Of a stretch of DNA of 64,000 nucleotides, positions 1 through 9,028 are shown in pieces. The first letter of the stretch is position 1, and each line of letters opens with the position of its first letter. The stretch is from Pantoea coffeiphila (GTDB lineage Bacteria; Pseudomonadota; Gammaproteobacteria; Enterobacterales; Enterobacteriaceae): assembly GCF_016909495.1 (NCBI RefSeq), contig NZ_JAFBFW010000001.1, positions 992,001-1,056,000 of the forward strand, read 5' to 3'. A model generated the notes under the pieces. That model was not told the origin of the DNA, ran no database searches, and saw only the letters and a program-made list of their open reading frames with translations. The position numbers and the translations under genes were made by a program.

Positions 1-371
1 GCCATTTTGCTGGTCAGTTCAGTCGCGGGTTTACGGTTTACGAAGACCAGCGGAACGCCGGCTTTGGTGGTGAGGTCAACAATCGGTTTAACTGCGTTGG
101 TATCAACCGGGTTAACGATGATTGCGTCAACGCCCTGGCCGATAAAGTTTTGCACCTGCTGCAGCTGCTGGGCTACGTCGCCTTTGGCATCTTCGATCTG
201 CCCGTCGACGTTTTCTTTCTTCATTTCCTTGCTGATGGAATTGCGCACAATAGTCAGGAAGTTGTCATCAAACAGTGCCATAGAAACACCAACCTGGACT
301 TCTTTGGCGAAACTTGTGACAGGTAACATACATACTAACAGTGACGCTAAAATTGTTTTTTTCACGTTCAT
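1..371 (-). CDS. Sugar ABC transporter periplasmic binding protein, 5' part only
   Basis: This is the N-terminal 123 residues of a periplasmic sugar-binding protein; the gene runs off the left edge. The start ATG is at 371-369 with AAGG about nine bases upstream. A signal peptide (MNVKKTILASLLVCMLP..., cut near SFA-KE) is followed by a mature part typical of the Peripla_BP_4/ribose-binding type I fold: VGVSMALFDDNFL, then GQGVDAIIVNPVDT and VPLVFVNRKP in the first lobe. It captures a monosaccharide or polyol for an ABC importer. By recollection the VGVSMALFDDNFL start resembles inositol/rhizopine binding proteins, but the ligand is not established. Permease and ATPase genes would lie to the left. 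Confidence 0.85.
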   Translation of the reverse strand, partial: MNVKKTILASLLVCMLPVTSFAKEVQVGVSMALFDDNFLTIVRNSISKEMKKENVDGQIEDAKGDVAQQLQQVQNFIGQGVDAIIVNPVDTNAVKPIVDLTTKAGVPLVFVNRKPATELTSKM

Positions 372-1297
372 GGCGGAGCCCTTATTATCGTTAGCATGCG
401 CAGGCTGGCTGAGACGTCGAATGAAAAATTTCTTTTACATTCCTTCAACGTGACCGACGACTTTAGTAAAATGTAGGGGGTTACTATTTCGTGTATGACT
501 ATTTTCTTATTAGCACTTCATCGGAATAACTTACTACAAATCAACACCTTAAATTCAAACCACTGTTTTACTTTTCCTGTCCCCTGCCTACGTTGCCGCA
601 GAGCAGTTTTTTTGTTTCATATTAAAGTTAATTGAAACTTTCACTAATAAAGCACCGAAACGCGTGTTTTAAAATCATCAAATAACAAAAATTTGACACA
701 CCTCTAACATCGCTCATGGAAACGCTGGAAAGTGAGATCTGGCGCAAGAGATTTGAGACTGACGGCAATTGCTTTTTTGTTACCCGAGCAAGGTCACAAC
801 CCGGCTGGGGGGCTGTAAATGAAATGTCGGGTGATGAAGATGGATTTTTCACTGTGGTGGTGGGGATCGTGTCACGGTATTGAGCGGCTGCTGGGGGAAT
901 TGTTCAGATTGCTTGTTTGTCGCTTCGGTGATGTGGGTCGTGTCCCGGTATTGAGCGGCTACCGGGCGGTCCTCGCGCCGCTTCGCGGTTCCTTCGGCTT
1001 CGGCATCCGGCCGGGCGGACCGGCGGAAACGCAACGTCCCTGTTGCGATTCCACCTGACGACGACGTCCTGTCGCCGTCTCCTGGCCAGATGCCTGCACC
1101 TCAGCGCTGCGGATTGCCCTTTAGCCGCGCAATACCGTGCCACCCTCTTCTTTCTTACTCGCTGCTTTTAAAGCCGTTCAGATGATGAAATCCATCTGCA
1201 CTTCCACACACTCTGAGAAAACGACGCTAACAAACACAAACGCCGCCGCAGAATAAACTGCGGCGGCGCAAGAACTAACGGTTTAGCAGACTAACAA
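372..1297. other. Long intergenic stretch with imperfect direct repeats, no supported gene
   Basis: About 0.9 kb without a convincing gene separates the binding-protein gene from the MFS gene. The part next to 371 is AT-rich and should hold the binding-protein promoter. Between about 950 and 1090 the base composition changes to very GC-rich. A 23-base sequence ending in GTATTGAGCGGCT occurs twice, at about 866-888 and 937-959, with one mismatch. Overlapping short reading frames on both strands here have low-complexity Arg-rich translations and I do not call them genes. Confidence 0.5.
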
Positions 1298-2629
1298 TTA
1301 ACGACTCAGTGAAGCCGCCTTCTCCAGGGTCATCCCCTTGGTTTCCGGTGCCAGCCAGACGGATACCAGCAGGCCCAAAACGGATACCGCAGCAGCTGCA
1401 TACATCGTGTGCCCAATACCCAGCGTCGCCAGAGAGTAAGGCACCAGCCAGGTCCCGGCAGCGGAACCAATACGCGACAGTGAAGATCCCATGCCAACGG
1501 CGAATGCACGAACCTCAGTCGGGAACAGCTCATTCGGATACACCAGTTCCAGCACCTGCGCCCCACCGATAAACACCGCGTAGGCACCAAACAGAGCCAG
1601 TACCAGCATTTCAGAACCGTGTGAAGCTGCCCCCAGCCCCAGCAGGGCCAGGCTTGACCACAGGAAGCTGTGAATAATCAGCTTGCGGCGGCCCATCGTA
1701 TCAATCAGTCGGGTAGCGATAATACAACCCACTACGAACAGCAGCGTGATAATCACTGAACCCATCGAGGCCCACTCGCCCTTCAGGTTCAGCGCCTGCA
1801 GTACCACCGGAGCGAACGAGTAGACCGCAAACATCGGCACCACCGCCGCACTCCAGAACACCGCCACGAACAGCATACGTTTACCGTAGCCTGCATTTAA
1901 CAATGTGCGGATGGACACTTTTTGTTCTTCCGACTCTTTCGGCAGATTAGCCAGCGAGAAAGTCGCGCCGTACACTTTTTTGATGATCTGCTCGGCTTCC
2001 GCCAGGCGGCCTTTGCTGACCAGCCAGCGCGGAGACTCCGGCGTACCCAGACGAATCAGGAACAATGCCACACCCAGTACCGCCGGGCTGGCCAGCACGT
2101 AACGCCAGGCGTCATCACCGCCGTGAGCCAGAATCGCATTACCGACAATGTAAGCCAGTGCCGCACCGGCAAACCACAGGATCGTTAACCCCGCCAGGCG
2201 CGGACCGCGATTTTTCTGCGGCAGGAATTCGGTGAGCAGCGATCCCGCAACCGGATATTCCAGCCCCACCCCCACGCCTATCAGGAAGCGCAGGAAAAAC
2301 AGCATCACGCCGGATTCCGTCCAGAACGTGCCTATCGAACCCAGAATAAACAGAATCGGCCCGACGAAGAACAGGCGCTGCCTGCCAACTTTATCGGTCA
2401 GCCAGCCGCCGAGGAATCCACTAAAGAAGGTGCCGAACATCGCCGATGCCGCAACCAGTCCCTGCCAGAAGGAGTCCAGATGCAGGTATCCCGAAAACTG
2501 CACGATCGCTACGCCGATAATGCTCAGCACATAGCCATCAAGGATCCATCCTCCCCCGGCGCGGACGGTCATCAACTGGTGAAAACCATTTAAGGGTACA
2601 TCCTCAATAGATATATTATTCTTATTCAT
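1298..2629 (-). CDS. MFS transporter, sugar/metabolite:H+ symporter family
   Basis: Twelve-helix inner-membrane permease of the major facilitator superfamily, about 443 residues from the chosen start. The loop-2 signature GGWLTDKVGRQR between helices 2 and 3 and its second-half counterpart DTMGRRK are visible, together with the sugar-porter PESPRWL motif before the central loop and PETKGMTLE at the C-terminus. I place the start at MNKNN (2629) because AGGAG lies about 11 bases upstream; the ATG 27 bases further out has no ribosome-binding site. It is divergent from a DHDPS-family gene and a FAD oxidase, so it probably imports their substrate (inference). Substrate unknown. Confidence 0.88.
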   Translation of the reverse strand: MNKNNISIEDVPLNGFHQLMTVRAGGGWILDGYVLSIIGVAIVQFSGYLHLDSFWQGLVAASAMFGTFFSGFLGGWLTDKVGRQRLFFVGPILFILGSIGTFWTESGVMLFFLRFLIGVGVGLEYPVAGSLLTEFLPQKNRGPRLAGLTILWFAGAALAYIVGNAILAHGGDDAWRYVLASPAVLGVALFLIRLGTPESPRWLVSKGRLAEAEQIIKKVYGATFSLANLPKESEEQKVSIRTLLNAGYGKRMLFVAVFWSAAVVPMFAVYSFAPVVLQALNLKGEWASMGSVIITLLFVVGCIIATRLIDTMGRRKLIIHSFLWSSLALLGLGAASHGSEMLVLALFGAYAVFIGGAQVLELVYPNELFPTEVRAFAVGMGSSLSRIGSAAGTWLVPYSLATLGIGHTMYAAAAVSVLGLLVSVWLAPETKGMTLEKAASLSR

Positions 2630-3337
2630 GACAGTGAATCTCCTGTAAGGATTCATATTTTGCAGGTACAGAAATTCGCTCTGAATCAGATCGATAATTC
2701 AGAAATTTCGTTAATTTAATTTTTATAACGTCATGTAAGTCTTGATATCGGTTATCTTTTTCTCTTCGGTAAACCTTACCCGTTCATTGTTTATCGGCTC
2801 CTGTTATTTTTTTCGCGTTATAGCGAAATTAAATTCACCTGAAGAACACATCCTTTTTATTTAACCATTCCCCCCGTTATTGCTGAGCCTCAGTGTTGGA
2901 AGGCGACCCGCGCCAGCGAGGCTATCGAGGGGAAAAGTGCTGTTAACTTCAGGTTAAATTCATGTTGAAACTATACCCCCCGACTGCGCACTGTAAATAC
3001 GCTCACGGTGGGGATTATTCAGGAATGTGATCGCCATCTGAAAACAAAACAGAACATTATCACCTGAAAATAATATTTTAATTTGATGATTTTAAACGAA
3101 TTAATAAAATCCATTGGTATTTTCATAATACTAATGCGTATTTTCTTTGTCTTTTTTATGTATGCAAAAAAAATCCACATATTGCCTGCCCGTGAACTTG
3201 TTGGCAGATTGTTAGCAAATGGAGTGAACCTGTCCCTGTCGAACCGTATTTTTCCGGCTTCGGCGGACTGCGGGATCTCATCAAATACCCGCTCAGCGTT
3301 AAGTCAACGCTGCCCGGATACCTGACCTGGAGAATAT
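2630..3337. other. Divergent regulatory region
   Basis: About 700 bases between the divergent MFS and DHDPS-family genes. The sequence is AT-rich beside both genes and GC-richer near 2890-2940. It must contain the promoters of both transcription units, but I see no clear palindromic operator. A short reading frame at 3083-3325 has a run of Phe/Ile/Met and no family resemblance and I reject it. Confidence 0.45.
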
Positions 3338-4240
3338 ATGATTAATTTTGATGGTATTTATACCCCTGCCGTTACTCCCTACGCTGCTGACGGTTCGATT
3401 GATTTCGCCCGTTTTGATGAAGTGCTGGAGTCATTAATTGCCGGTGGTGTTCACGGCATTATTATTGGCGGTTCGACCGGTGAATATTACGCGCAGACGG
3501 TGGAAGAGCGCCTGGCGCTGGCCGAGCGCGCACGCCAGGTCACGGCTAACCGCCTGCCGCTGGTGATTGGCACCGGTGCGATCCGTACCGAAGATGCCGT
3601 GGCCTTTGCCAAACACGCCCGCGAAATTAAAGCTGATGCCATTCTGGTCACCTCTCCGCCGTATGCGCTGCCGACCGAACTGGAAAACGCCCACCACGCG
3701 CTGACCGTCGATAAAGCCGCGCAGCTGCCGATCATGCTCTACAACTACCCGGGCCGTATGGGTATCAGCATGGGTGAAACCTATTTCACCGAGGTCAGCA
3801 AATCGAAAAACGTGGTGGCGATTAAAGAAAGCTCCGGCGATCTGAACAGCCTGCATCTGCTGGCCATTAAGTTCCCGAACATCGCCCTCTCCTGCGGCTG
3901 GGACGATCTGGCACTGGAGTTCTTTGCCTGGGGCGCACGCAGCTGGGTCTGTGCCGGTTCCAACTTTATTCCACAGGAACACGTGGCCCTGTATCAGGCC
4001 TGCGTAGTGGAAAAAGATTTCAATAAGGGCCGCAAAATTATGGCGGCGATGATGCCACTGATGAACTACCTCGACGGCGGGAAATTCGTACAGGCGATTA
4101 AACACGGTGTGGATCTGACCGGGTTGAGCACCGGACCGGCTCGCGCACCGCTGCTGGGCCTGACCGAAGAAGAGCAGACAGAGCTGAAAGCGGTGATTGC
4201 CGGCGTGAAGCAGAATGTCGCTGCGGCGATTGCTGGCTGA
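3338..4240 (+). CDS. Dihydrodipicolinate synthase-family lyase/aldolase
   Basis: 300-residue (beta/alpha)8 class I aldolase of the DHDPS/N-acetylneuraminate lyase superfamily. The N-terminus has the GGSTGEY loop. LYNYPGR places the catalytic tyrosine at about residue 135, and AIKESSGD puts the Schiff-base lysine at about residue 163, spaced as in DapA. The GGAG ribosome-binding site sits just before the ATG. The paralogue context (FAD oxidase downstream, MFS transporter divergent) argues for a catabolic role acting on a 2-keto acid or pyrroline-type intermediate and not lysine biosynthesis. A hydroxyproline-type deaminase is one possibility, but no epimerase or partner dehydrogenase is present. 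Function beyond the superfamily is inference. Confidence 0.87.
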   Translation: MINFDGIYTPAVTPYAADGSIDFARFDEVLESLIAGGVHGIIIGGSTGEYYAQTVEERLALAERARQVTANRLPLVIGTGAIRTEDAVAFAKHAREIKADAILVTSPPYALPTELENAHHALTVDKAAQLPIMLYNYPGRMGISMGETYFTEVSKSKNVVAIKESSGDLNSLHLLAIKFPNIALSCGWDDLALEFFAWGARSWVCAGSNFIPQEHVALYQACVVEKDFNKGRKIMAAMMPLMNYLDGGKFVQAIKHGVDLTGLSTGPARAPLLGLTEEEQTELKAVIAGVKQNVAAAIAG

Positions 4241-4298
4241 TAGAACCGGTTGATCCGTTAATCCCCTCTGTACCGCATATAAACGGGAGTATACCCAA

Positions 4299-5618
4299 GT
4301 GCAAAAAATAACCTCTCTGCCCGCCGACGATGCGCTTCCGGGGTGGTATCACACCAGTAAACCGCGTACGCCGCGCCCGGCTCACGTCGGGCAAACACAG
4401 ACCCGCTGGGCAATTGTGGGCGCAGGCCTGACGGGGCTTGCCGCCGCTCGCCAGATGGCGCTGAACTTCCCGGACGACGAGATCGTACTGATTGAAGCGC
4501 AGGAAGTCGGCTTTGGCCCCGCCGGGCGTAACGCGGGCTTCGCTATCGATGTACCGCATGATATCGGCGCGAAGGACTATATCGGCGATATCACCACCGC
4601 GAAGCGCGTGCTGAAGCTGAATACGCTGGGCCAGGACTATCTGCGCGACATCGTGAAAACTCACGGTATTGAGTGCCAGATGAGCGACTCCGGTAAATAT
4701 CAGGCGGCGGTAAGCGGTGCGGGTATTGCCGTGCTGGAGGCTTATCGCAGCGGTCTGGAGAAAATTGGCCGCGAAACCCAAATGATTGACGAGCGCGATC
4801 TGCCGGATCACATCGGTATTTCTTACTATAAGAAGGCGCTGTTTATTCCCGGCACCGTACTGGTGCAGCCTTCGGCGCTGGTGAAAGGACTGGCGGACAG
4901 TCTGCCATCTAACGTCACGCTGTATGAAAACACGCCGATTACCTCGATCGACTACGGCGATAAAGTCACGTTGATGCACGATAACGGCACTATCACCGCC
5001 GATAAGCTGATTTTGGCCAACAATGCGTTTGCCTCAGATTTTGGTTTCCTGAAGCGCACGCTGCTGCCCACCTTCCTGTACGGCAGTCTGACGCGCCCGC
5101 TGAATGAAGAAGAGCAGGCGCGGCTGGGCGGCAAGCCGGTATGGGGCGTGATCCCTGCGCATCCATTCGGCAGTACGATTCGCCGTACCGTTGACCACCG
5201 TATTCTGGTGCGTAACAGCTTCAGCTTTAACCCTAACGGTCGTCCGCGTGAGCATCTGCTGAAACGCTATATCGAAAATCACCGTCGTTCCTTTGAACGG
5301 CGCTTCCCGATGCTGTCCGGTGTGAATCTGGAATATTCATGGAGCGGTGCAATCTGCCTGTCGGAAAACCATGAAGGCTTCTTCGGCCAGCTGGCACCGA
5401 ATGTTTACGGCGCGCTGTGCTGTAACGGTCTGGGGATCACCCGCGGTACGGCAACCGGTAAGCTGCTGGCGGATATGATCGCCGGTGAGCGCAACGAGCT
5501 GATTGACTTCCTGCTGGCATCACCGGGCCCGAATAAGACGCCGCCGGAGCCATTCCTGTCAATTGGCGTGAATTCGGTCTTTAAGTGGGGGCAGTTCAGG
5601 GCCGGTCTGGAAGTGTAG
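4299..5618 (+). CDS. FAD-dependent oxidoreductase (DAO family)
   Basis: 439-residue flavoprotein of the D-amino-acid oxidase/gamma-glutamylputrescine oxidase type. The Rossmann dinucleotide-binding motif GAGLTGLAAARQ is at about residues 42-53 after a leader containing GWYHTS, which is typical of PuuB-like oxidases. FGPAGRNAGF follows as the FAD-contacting segment, and the C-terminal GLGITRGTATGKLLAD forms the second FAD contact. It would oxidise an amine or amino acid to the imine/keto compound with electron transfer to oxygen or quinone. It lies 58 bases after the DHDPS-family gene, so the two are probably co-transcribed and act in sequence. Substrate unknown. Confidence 0.85.
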   Translation: MQKITSLPADDALPGWYHTSKPRTPRPAHVGQTQTRWAIVGAGLTGLAAARQMALNFPDDEIVLIEAQEVGFGPAGRNAGFAIDVPHDIGAKDYIGDITTAKRVLKLNTLGQDYLRDIVKTHGIECQMSDSGKYQAAVSGAGIAVLEAYRSGLEKIGRETQMIDERDLPDHIGISYYKKALFIPGTVLVQPSALVKGLADSLPSNVTLYENTPITSIDYGDKVTLMHDNGTITADKLILANNAFASDFGFLKRTLLPTFLYGSLTRPLNEEEQARLGGKPVWGVIPAHPFGSTIRRTVDHRILVRNSFSFNPNGRPREHLLKRYIENHRRSFERRFPMLSGVNLEYSWSGAICLSENHEGFFGQLAPNVYGALCCNGLGITRGTATGKLLADMIAGERNELIDFLLASPGPNKTPPEPFLSIGVNSVFKWGQFRAGLEV

Positions 5619-5737
5619 TCCGAGGCAGCAGCGATATCGCGGAGTGGGGTTTAGGGCCATTTTATCGCCTTAATGGCGGTAATGACCGCATATTGCTGCA
5701 TCCTTCAGCAAACGATAGCGTTTTAAGTAAAAGGGTT

Positions 5738-5766
5738 TTGACATCTACCCTGAGGGCCATTAGTAT
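5738..5766 (+). promoter_or_regulatory. tRNA-Asn promoter
   Basis: A strong sigma-70 promoter lies just before the tRNA: TTGACA at 5738-5743, a 17-base spacer and TAGTAT at 5761-5766. The GC-rich run TCGCCCC after the -10 box looks like a stringent-response discriminator as found at stable RNA promoters. Transcription would begin near 5773, about 12 bases before the mature 5' end. Confidence 0.75.
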
Positions 5767-5784
5767 TCGCCCCGTTCACACGAT

Positions 5785-5860
5785 TCCTCTGTAGTTCAGT
5801 CGGTAGAACGGCGGACTGTTAATCCGTATGTCACTGGTTCGAGTCCAGTCAGAGGAGCCA
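5785..5860 (+). tRNA. tRNA-Asn (GUU anticodon)
   Basis: 76-base tRNA with encoded CCA. The acceptor stem TCCTCTG pairs with CAGAGGA, the GTT anticodon is at 5818-5820 in the loop of CGGACTGTTAATCCG, and the T-loop is GGTTCGAGTCC. The gene is intact even though its 3' end is the attachment site of the neighbouring integrated islands. It is decoded here as the site used by HPI/ICEKp-type integrases. Confidence 0.98.
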
Positions 5861-5861
5861 A
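5845..5861 (+). repeat. attachment-site repeat inside tRNA-Asn (left end of island 1)
   Basis: CCAGTCAGAGGAGCCAA covers the 3' end of tRNA-Asn plus one base. An exact copy lies at 45549-45565. From established knowledge, 17-bp repeats of the asn tRNA 3' end flank the Yersinia HPI and ICEKp. The copy inside the tRNA keeps that gene complete after integration. Confidence 0.9.
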
Positions 5862-5930
5862 ACTCTTGTTTTCATGCCGCTCTGCGAATCCTTATGTAAT
5901 TTAGATTCAATAAGTTAGCGTGAAAAGTCT

Positions 5931-5966
5931 TCCCGATGTATTTTTAGTTTTCCCTCCGCATCGGGA
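5931..5966 (+). other. Conserved stem-loop between attL and integrase
   Basis: TCCCGATG and CATCGGGA form an 8-base inverted repeat with a T-rich loop of about 20 bases. The same structure in slightly different sequence sits at the same place in front of the second integrase (45635-45670). It could be a terminator for the tRNA transcript, an integrase arm site or a regulatory hairpin; conservation in both islands suggests it matters. Confidence 0.5.
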
Positions 5967-5982
5967 GAATTTGGTGGTCAGA

Positions 5983-6022
5983 TTTGGGGTCAAGTTGGTT
6001 CGATGACGGAGTGACCCCCAAA
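5983..6022 (+). promoter_or_regulatory. Inverted repeat overlapping the integrase start codon
   Basis: TTTGGGGTCA (5983-5992) is complementary to TGACCCCCAAA (6012-6022) with one bulged C. The right arm covers the spacer up to the A of the integrase ATG, and the GGAG that could act as ribosome-binding site sits in the loop. As RNA this hairpin would occlude the start; as DNA it could be an operator. The same arrangement is kept before the second integrase. Confidence 0.5.
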
Positions 6023-7290
6023 TGTCTCTTAACGACTCAAAAATCCGCAACTTAAAACCATCCGCAAAACCCTTTAAAGTCTCCGATTCCCATGGTCTGT
6101 ATCTGCTGGTTAATCCAGGCGGTTCACGTCTCTGGTATCTCAAATATCGTATCAATAGAAAAGAATCTCGCCTTGGCTTAGGCGCATACCCTGATGTGTC
6201 TTTGGCTGATGCTCGTCAACAGCGTGATGGTATCCGTAAATTGCTGGCGCATAATATCAATCCTGCACAACAGCGCTCTGCGGAAAGATCCACTTCCTCG
6301 CCAGACAAAACTTTCAAGTATGTGGCACTGGACTGGCATAAAAGCAACCGAACATGGTCAGAGAACCACGCCTCCCGTCTGCTTGCCAGCATGAACAATC
6401 ATATATTCCCTGTGATTGGACACTTGCCCGTAGCAGAACTAAAACCTCGTCACTTTATTGACCTGCTAAAAGGCATTGAGCAAAAAGGTCTGCTGGAAGT
6501 CGCAGCACGCACCCGGCAGCATATGTGCAACATCATGCGTCATGCCATACATCAGGAGTTGATAGAGAACAATCCGGCAGCAAATCTGGAGGGTATCATC
6601 TCCCCGCCCGTTAAACGTCACTACCCCGCCCTTCAGTTGGAGCGGCTACCGGAACTGTTGGCTCGCATTGAGGACTACAAGCAAGGACGAGAGTTAACCC
6701 GCCTGGCCGTATTACTCACCCTTCACCTATTCATCCGTTCCAGCGAGCTTCGTTTCGCCCGTTGGTCTGAGATCGATTTCAAAAATAGAATCTGGACCAT
6801 TCCTGCCACTCGCGAGGCCATCTCCGGTGTCCGCTACTCTGGGCGTGGTGCAAAAATGCGCACTCCACATATCGTTCCACTCTCCCGTCAGTCCATCGCT
6901 ATTCTGAAACAGATACGGGAAATATCCGGGCATCGCGTGCTGATATTCCCCGGTGACCATAATCCGTATAAGCCAATGTGTGAAAACACCGTCAACAAGG
7001 CGTTGCGCCTGATGAGATATGACACAAAAAATGAAATCTGCGGCCACGGATTACGGGCAATGGCCTGTAGTGCCCTGATGGAGTCTGGCCTGTGGGCACA
7101 GGATGCGGTTGAACGGCAGATGAGTCATCAGGAGCGTAACAGCGTTCGAGCGGCTTACATCCATAAAGCAGAATATCTCGATTCCCGTAAAGCGATGATG
7201 CAATGGTGGTCGGATTATCTGGATATGTGCAGGAAAGCGTATGCCCCACCTTATATTTGTGGGAAGGAAATCAGTTACACAATGGGATAA
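6022..7290 (+). CDS. int: P4-family tyrosine integrase, HPI/ICEKp type
   Basis: 422-residue site-specific recombinase that integrates the element into the 3' end of tRNA-Asn. The N-terminal arm-binding DUF4102-type domain (MSLNDSKIRNLKPS, GLYLLVNPGGSR, KESRLGLGAYP) is followed by a core-binding domain and a catalytic domain. The catalytic residues seen are Arg in SSELRFARW, HxxR in CGHGLRAMA, His in QMSHQERN and the tyrosine nucleophile in RAAYIHK, ten residues after that His. The order tRNA, att repeat, integrase and the sequence style match the HPI integrase. It is intact and mostly identical by eye to the integrase at 45726. Confidence 0.93.
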   Translation: MSLNDSKIRNLKPSAKPFKVSDSHGLYLLVNPGGSRLWYLKYRINRKESRLGLGAYPDVSLADARQQRDGIRKLLAHNINPAQQRSAERSTSSPDKTFKYVALDWHKSNRTWSENHASRLLASMNNHIFPVIGHLPVAELKPRHFIDLLKGIEQKGLLEVAARTRQHMCNIMRHAIHQELIENNPAANLEGIISPPVKRHYPALQLERLPELLARIEDYKQGRELTRLAVLLTLHLFIRSSELRFARWSEIDFKNRIWTIPATREAISGVRYSGRGAKMRTPHIVPLSRQSIAILKQIREISGHRVLIFPGDHNPYKPMCENTVNKALRLMRYDTKNEICGHGLRAMACSALMESGLWAQDAVERQMSHQERNSVRAAYIHKAEYLDSRKAMMQWWSDYLDMCRKAYAPPYICGKEISYTMG

Positions 7291-7320
7291 CCCCTCTGAC
7301 AGAATAAGCCACAAAAAAAA

Positions 7321-7352
7321 GCCGTATCAGTCTGTACTGGTAGGGCATTTTT
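7321..7352 (+). terminator. Terminator after integrase 1
   Basis: GCCGTATCAG pairs with CTGGTAGGGC across a six-base loop and is followed by ATTTTT. A related hairpin follows the second integrase at the same distance. Confidence 0.6.
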
Positions 7353-7489
7353 CTGGCTTCAACTCGGAGAAATTGTTAAGCCGTTTATGAGCATCTTTAA
7401 CCGAATTGACCTGCGTGAATCGAAAGTGTGAGGTCCGCTTATCATTTAGATCTATCCACGGAAACGGATTGGGTCAGTTATGAGCGAAC

Positions 7490-8988
7490 TATAGTCATTC
7501 TAACCCTGAGAATTACACTTTTGAGTGATTCAGGGTATGCGCTTACTGGTTACGAATATTGAGCGAGAATCATGTGATGATCGCCGCTTCTCTTTCGAAC
7601 CAGTAGGTGCTCCGCGTTCGCTAACGAATACTCAGGGCATGCAGATACACTGCTGACTATATTTCTTTCGAAGAGCGTGGAATGCATACCAATCCCCGAT
7701 GAAAGGAGTTGGTGATGACTGCGACTAATCAATTTGCTGCACATGTTGGTCTGGACTGGGCAGATAAAAAACACGATGTCTGTGTTCAGTTCAAAAACGG
7801 TGAACGCGTATTCCATGTGATTGAACATACGGCAGAAGCGCTTGATATCTGGCTTACTGAGTTACACCAGAAGGTAAAAGGCAGAATCGCAATAGCTCTC
7901 GAGCTGAAGAAGGGCCCCGTGGTATATGCTCTTCAAAAATATCCCTTTATCACCGTTTTCTCCGTCCACGCTTTGTCCCTGGCTCGTTACCGGCAAGCCT
8001 TCTCACCCAGCGGCGCTAAAAATGACCCGCAGGATGCCGAGCTAGCATTAGAGTTAATGCTACGCTATCCCCAAAAGATAAAAGCCATTGAACCCGACAA
8101 CGCAGATATCCGGTTACTCCAGCAATTAGTTGAGCAGCGCCGACTGCTGGTCGAAGACAAGCGTCGCTTTGTAAATCGGCTCATCAACACGCTTAAGCAG
8201 TATTACCCCCTGCCCCTGGAATGGTTCTCCCATCGGGACAATTCACTGTTCTGCGAGCTAATCATTCGCTGGCCCAGCCTGCAACAACTCAAACGGGCTC
8301 GCAGCGATACTGTTCGTCATTTTATGAACGCTAAAGGTGGTCCTGCTGTTGCATATACCGAACAGCGGGTTGCAAGTATTGCCAATGCTATTCCACTGAC
8401 CACAGATAAAAGTGTAATAGAGGCAAATGCATTGATGGCAACAGCACTCGCATCTCAAATCAAACTGGCAGGCGACCTAATCAGAACCTACGACGAACGT
8501 ATTGAATCCTTATTCGGTACGCTTCCGGATGCAGAACTGTTCAAATCACTTCCTGGAATGGGACCGTGCATGGGTCCAAGGATGCTTGCCGCACTGGGTG
8601 ATAACCGCGACCGCTTCAACAGCGCTGAAGAAATTCAAAACTACGCAGGTATTGCACCGGTGACAGAACGAAGTGGCCAGAAATCCTGGGTTCACTGGCG
8701 ATGGCAGTGTGCTAAGTTCGTCAGGCAGACTTTTGTTGAATGGGCTGCCAAGACGGTTAACTCATCATACTGGGCCAGACTTTATTATCAGGGACTGCGA
8801 GAAAAAGAGAAATCGCACCAATCTGCAATCCGGGCTCTTGCTTTCAAATGGATAACGATCATTTACCGCTGCTGGAAGACCAAACTCGGTACGATGAAGC
8901 GAAGTATTTGCTGGCTCTCGAAGCGCGACACTCGCCCTTACTGAAGCCATAAAAAGCTTGTTGAATGTCTCAGGGCGTGAAGCGGACG
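7490..8988 (+). mobile_element. IS110-family insertion sequence
   Basis: About 1.5 kb element holding one transposase gene. Its limits were inferred by comparing this copy with the short derivative at 23730-23955, which keeps both outer ends: similarity begins at TATAGTCATT (7490) and stops after GAAGCGGACG near 8988. As usual for IS110 elements I see no clear terminal inverted repeats or target duplication. It sits directly after the integrase. Confidence 0.75.
7709..8944 (+). CDS. IS110-family transposase, C-terminus frameshifted
   Basis: 411-residue DEDD-type transposase. The N-terminal RuvC-like domain is visible (HVGLDWADKKHDV with the first Asp, then ALELKKG and KNDPQDAELALEL with the later acidic residues), and the C-terminal transposase_20 domain has LPGMGPCMGPRMLAALGD and YAGIAPVTERSG with the conserved Ser. 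After KTK near 8883 the expected YDEAKYLLALEARHSPLLKP is present only in another frame; one A appears to be missing from an A-run, so the reading frame ends about two codons early with an altered tail. Activity is uncertain. The start may be three codons downstream at MTATNQ (7715). Confidence 0.88.
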   Translation: MVMTATNQFAAHVGLDWADKKHDVCVQFKNGERVFHVIEHTAEALDIWLTELHQKVKGRIAIALELKKGPVVYALQKYPFITVFSVHALSLARYRQAFSPSGAKNDPQDAELALELMLRYPQKIKAIEPDNADIRLLQQLVEQRRLLVEDKRRFVNRLINTLKQYYPLPLEWFSHRDNSLFCELIIRWPSLQQLKRARSDTVRHFMNAKGGPAVAYTEQRVASIANAIPLTTDKSVIEANALMATALASQIKLAGDLIRTYDERIESLFGTLPDAELFKSLPGMGPCMGPRMLAALGDNRDRFNSAEEIQNYAGIAPVTERSGQKSWVHWRWQCAKFVRQTFVEWAAKTVNSSYWARLYYQGLREKEKSHQSAIRALAFKWITIIYRCWKTKLGTMKRSICWLSKRDTRPY

Positions 8989-9028
8989 CTGGTGTTCTTT
9001 GAATAAATCCGGCTTCTGTGCTTGTGCA

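Noticed and set aside
7..453. Plus-strand 148-residue reading frame at the left edge
   Set aside because: It is antisense to the binding-protein gene, whose translation has a signal peptide and clear family motifs.
3338..4240. DapA for lysine biosynthesis
   Set aside because: Context is a transporter and a FAD oxidase and the sequence is of the catabolic DHDPS-family branch; no lysine genes are nearby.
6010..6020. Match of GGAGTGACCCC before both integrases to the IS3 terminal repeat at 33496
   Set aside because: Only about 11 bases match and no other IS3 sequence is near the integrases; the block is explained by the integrase hairpin. Probably chance.
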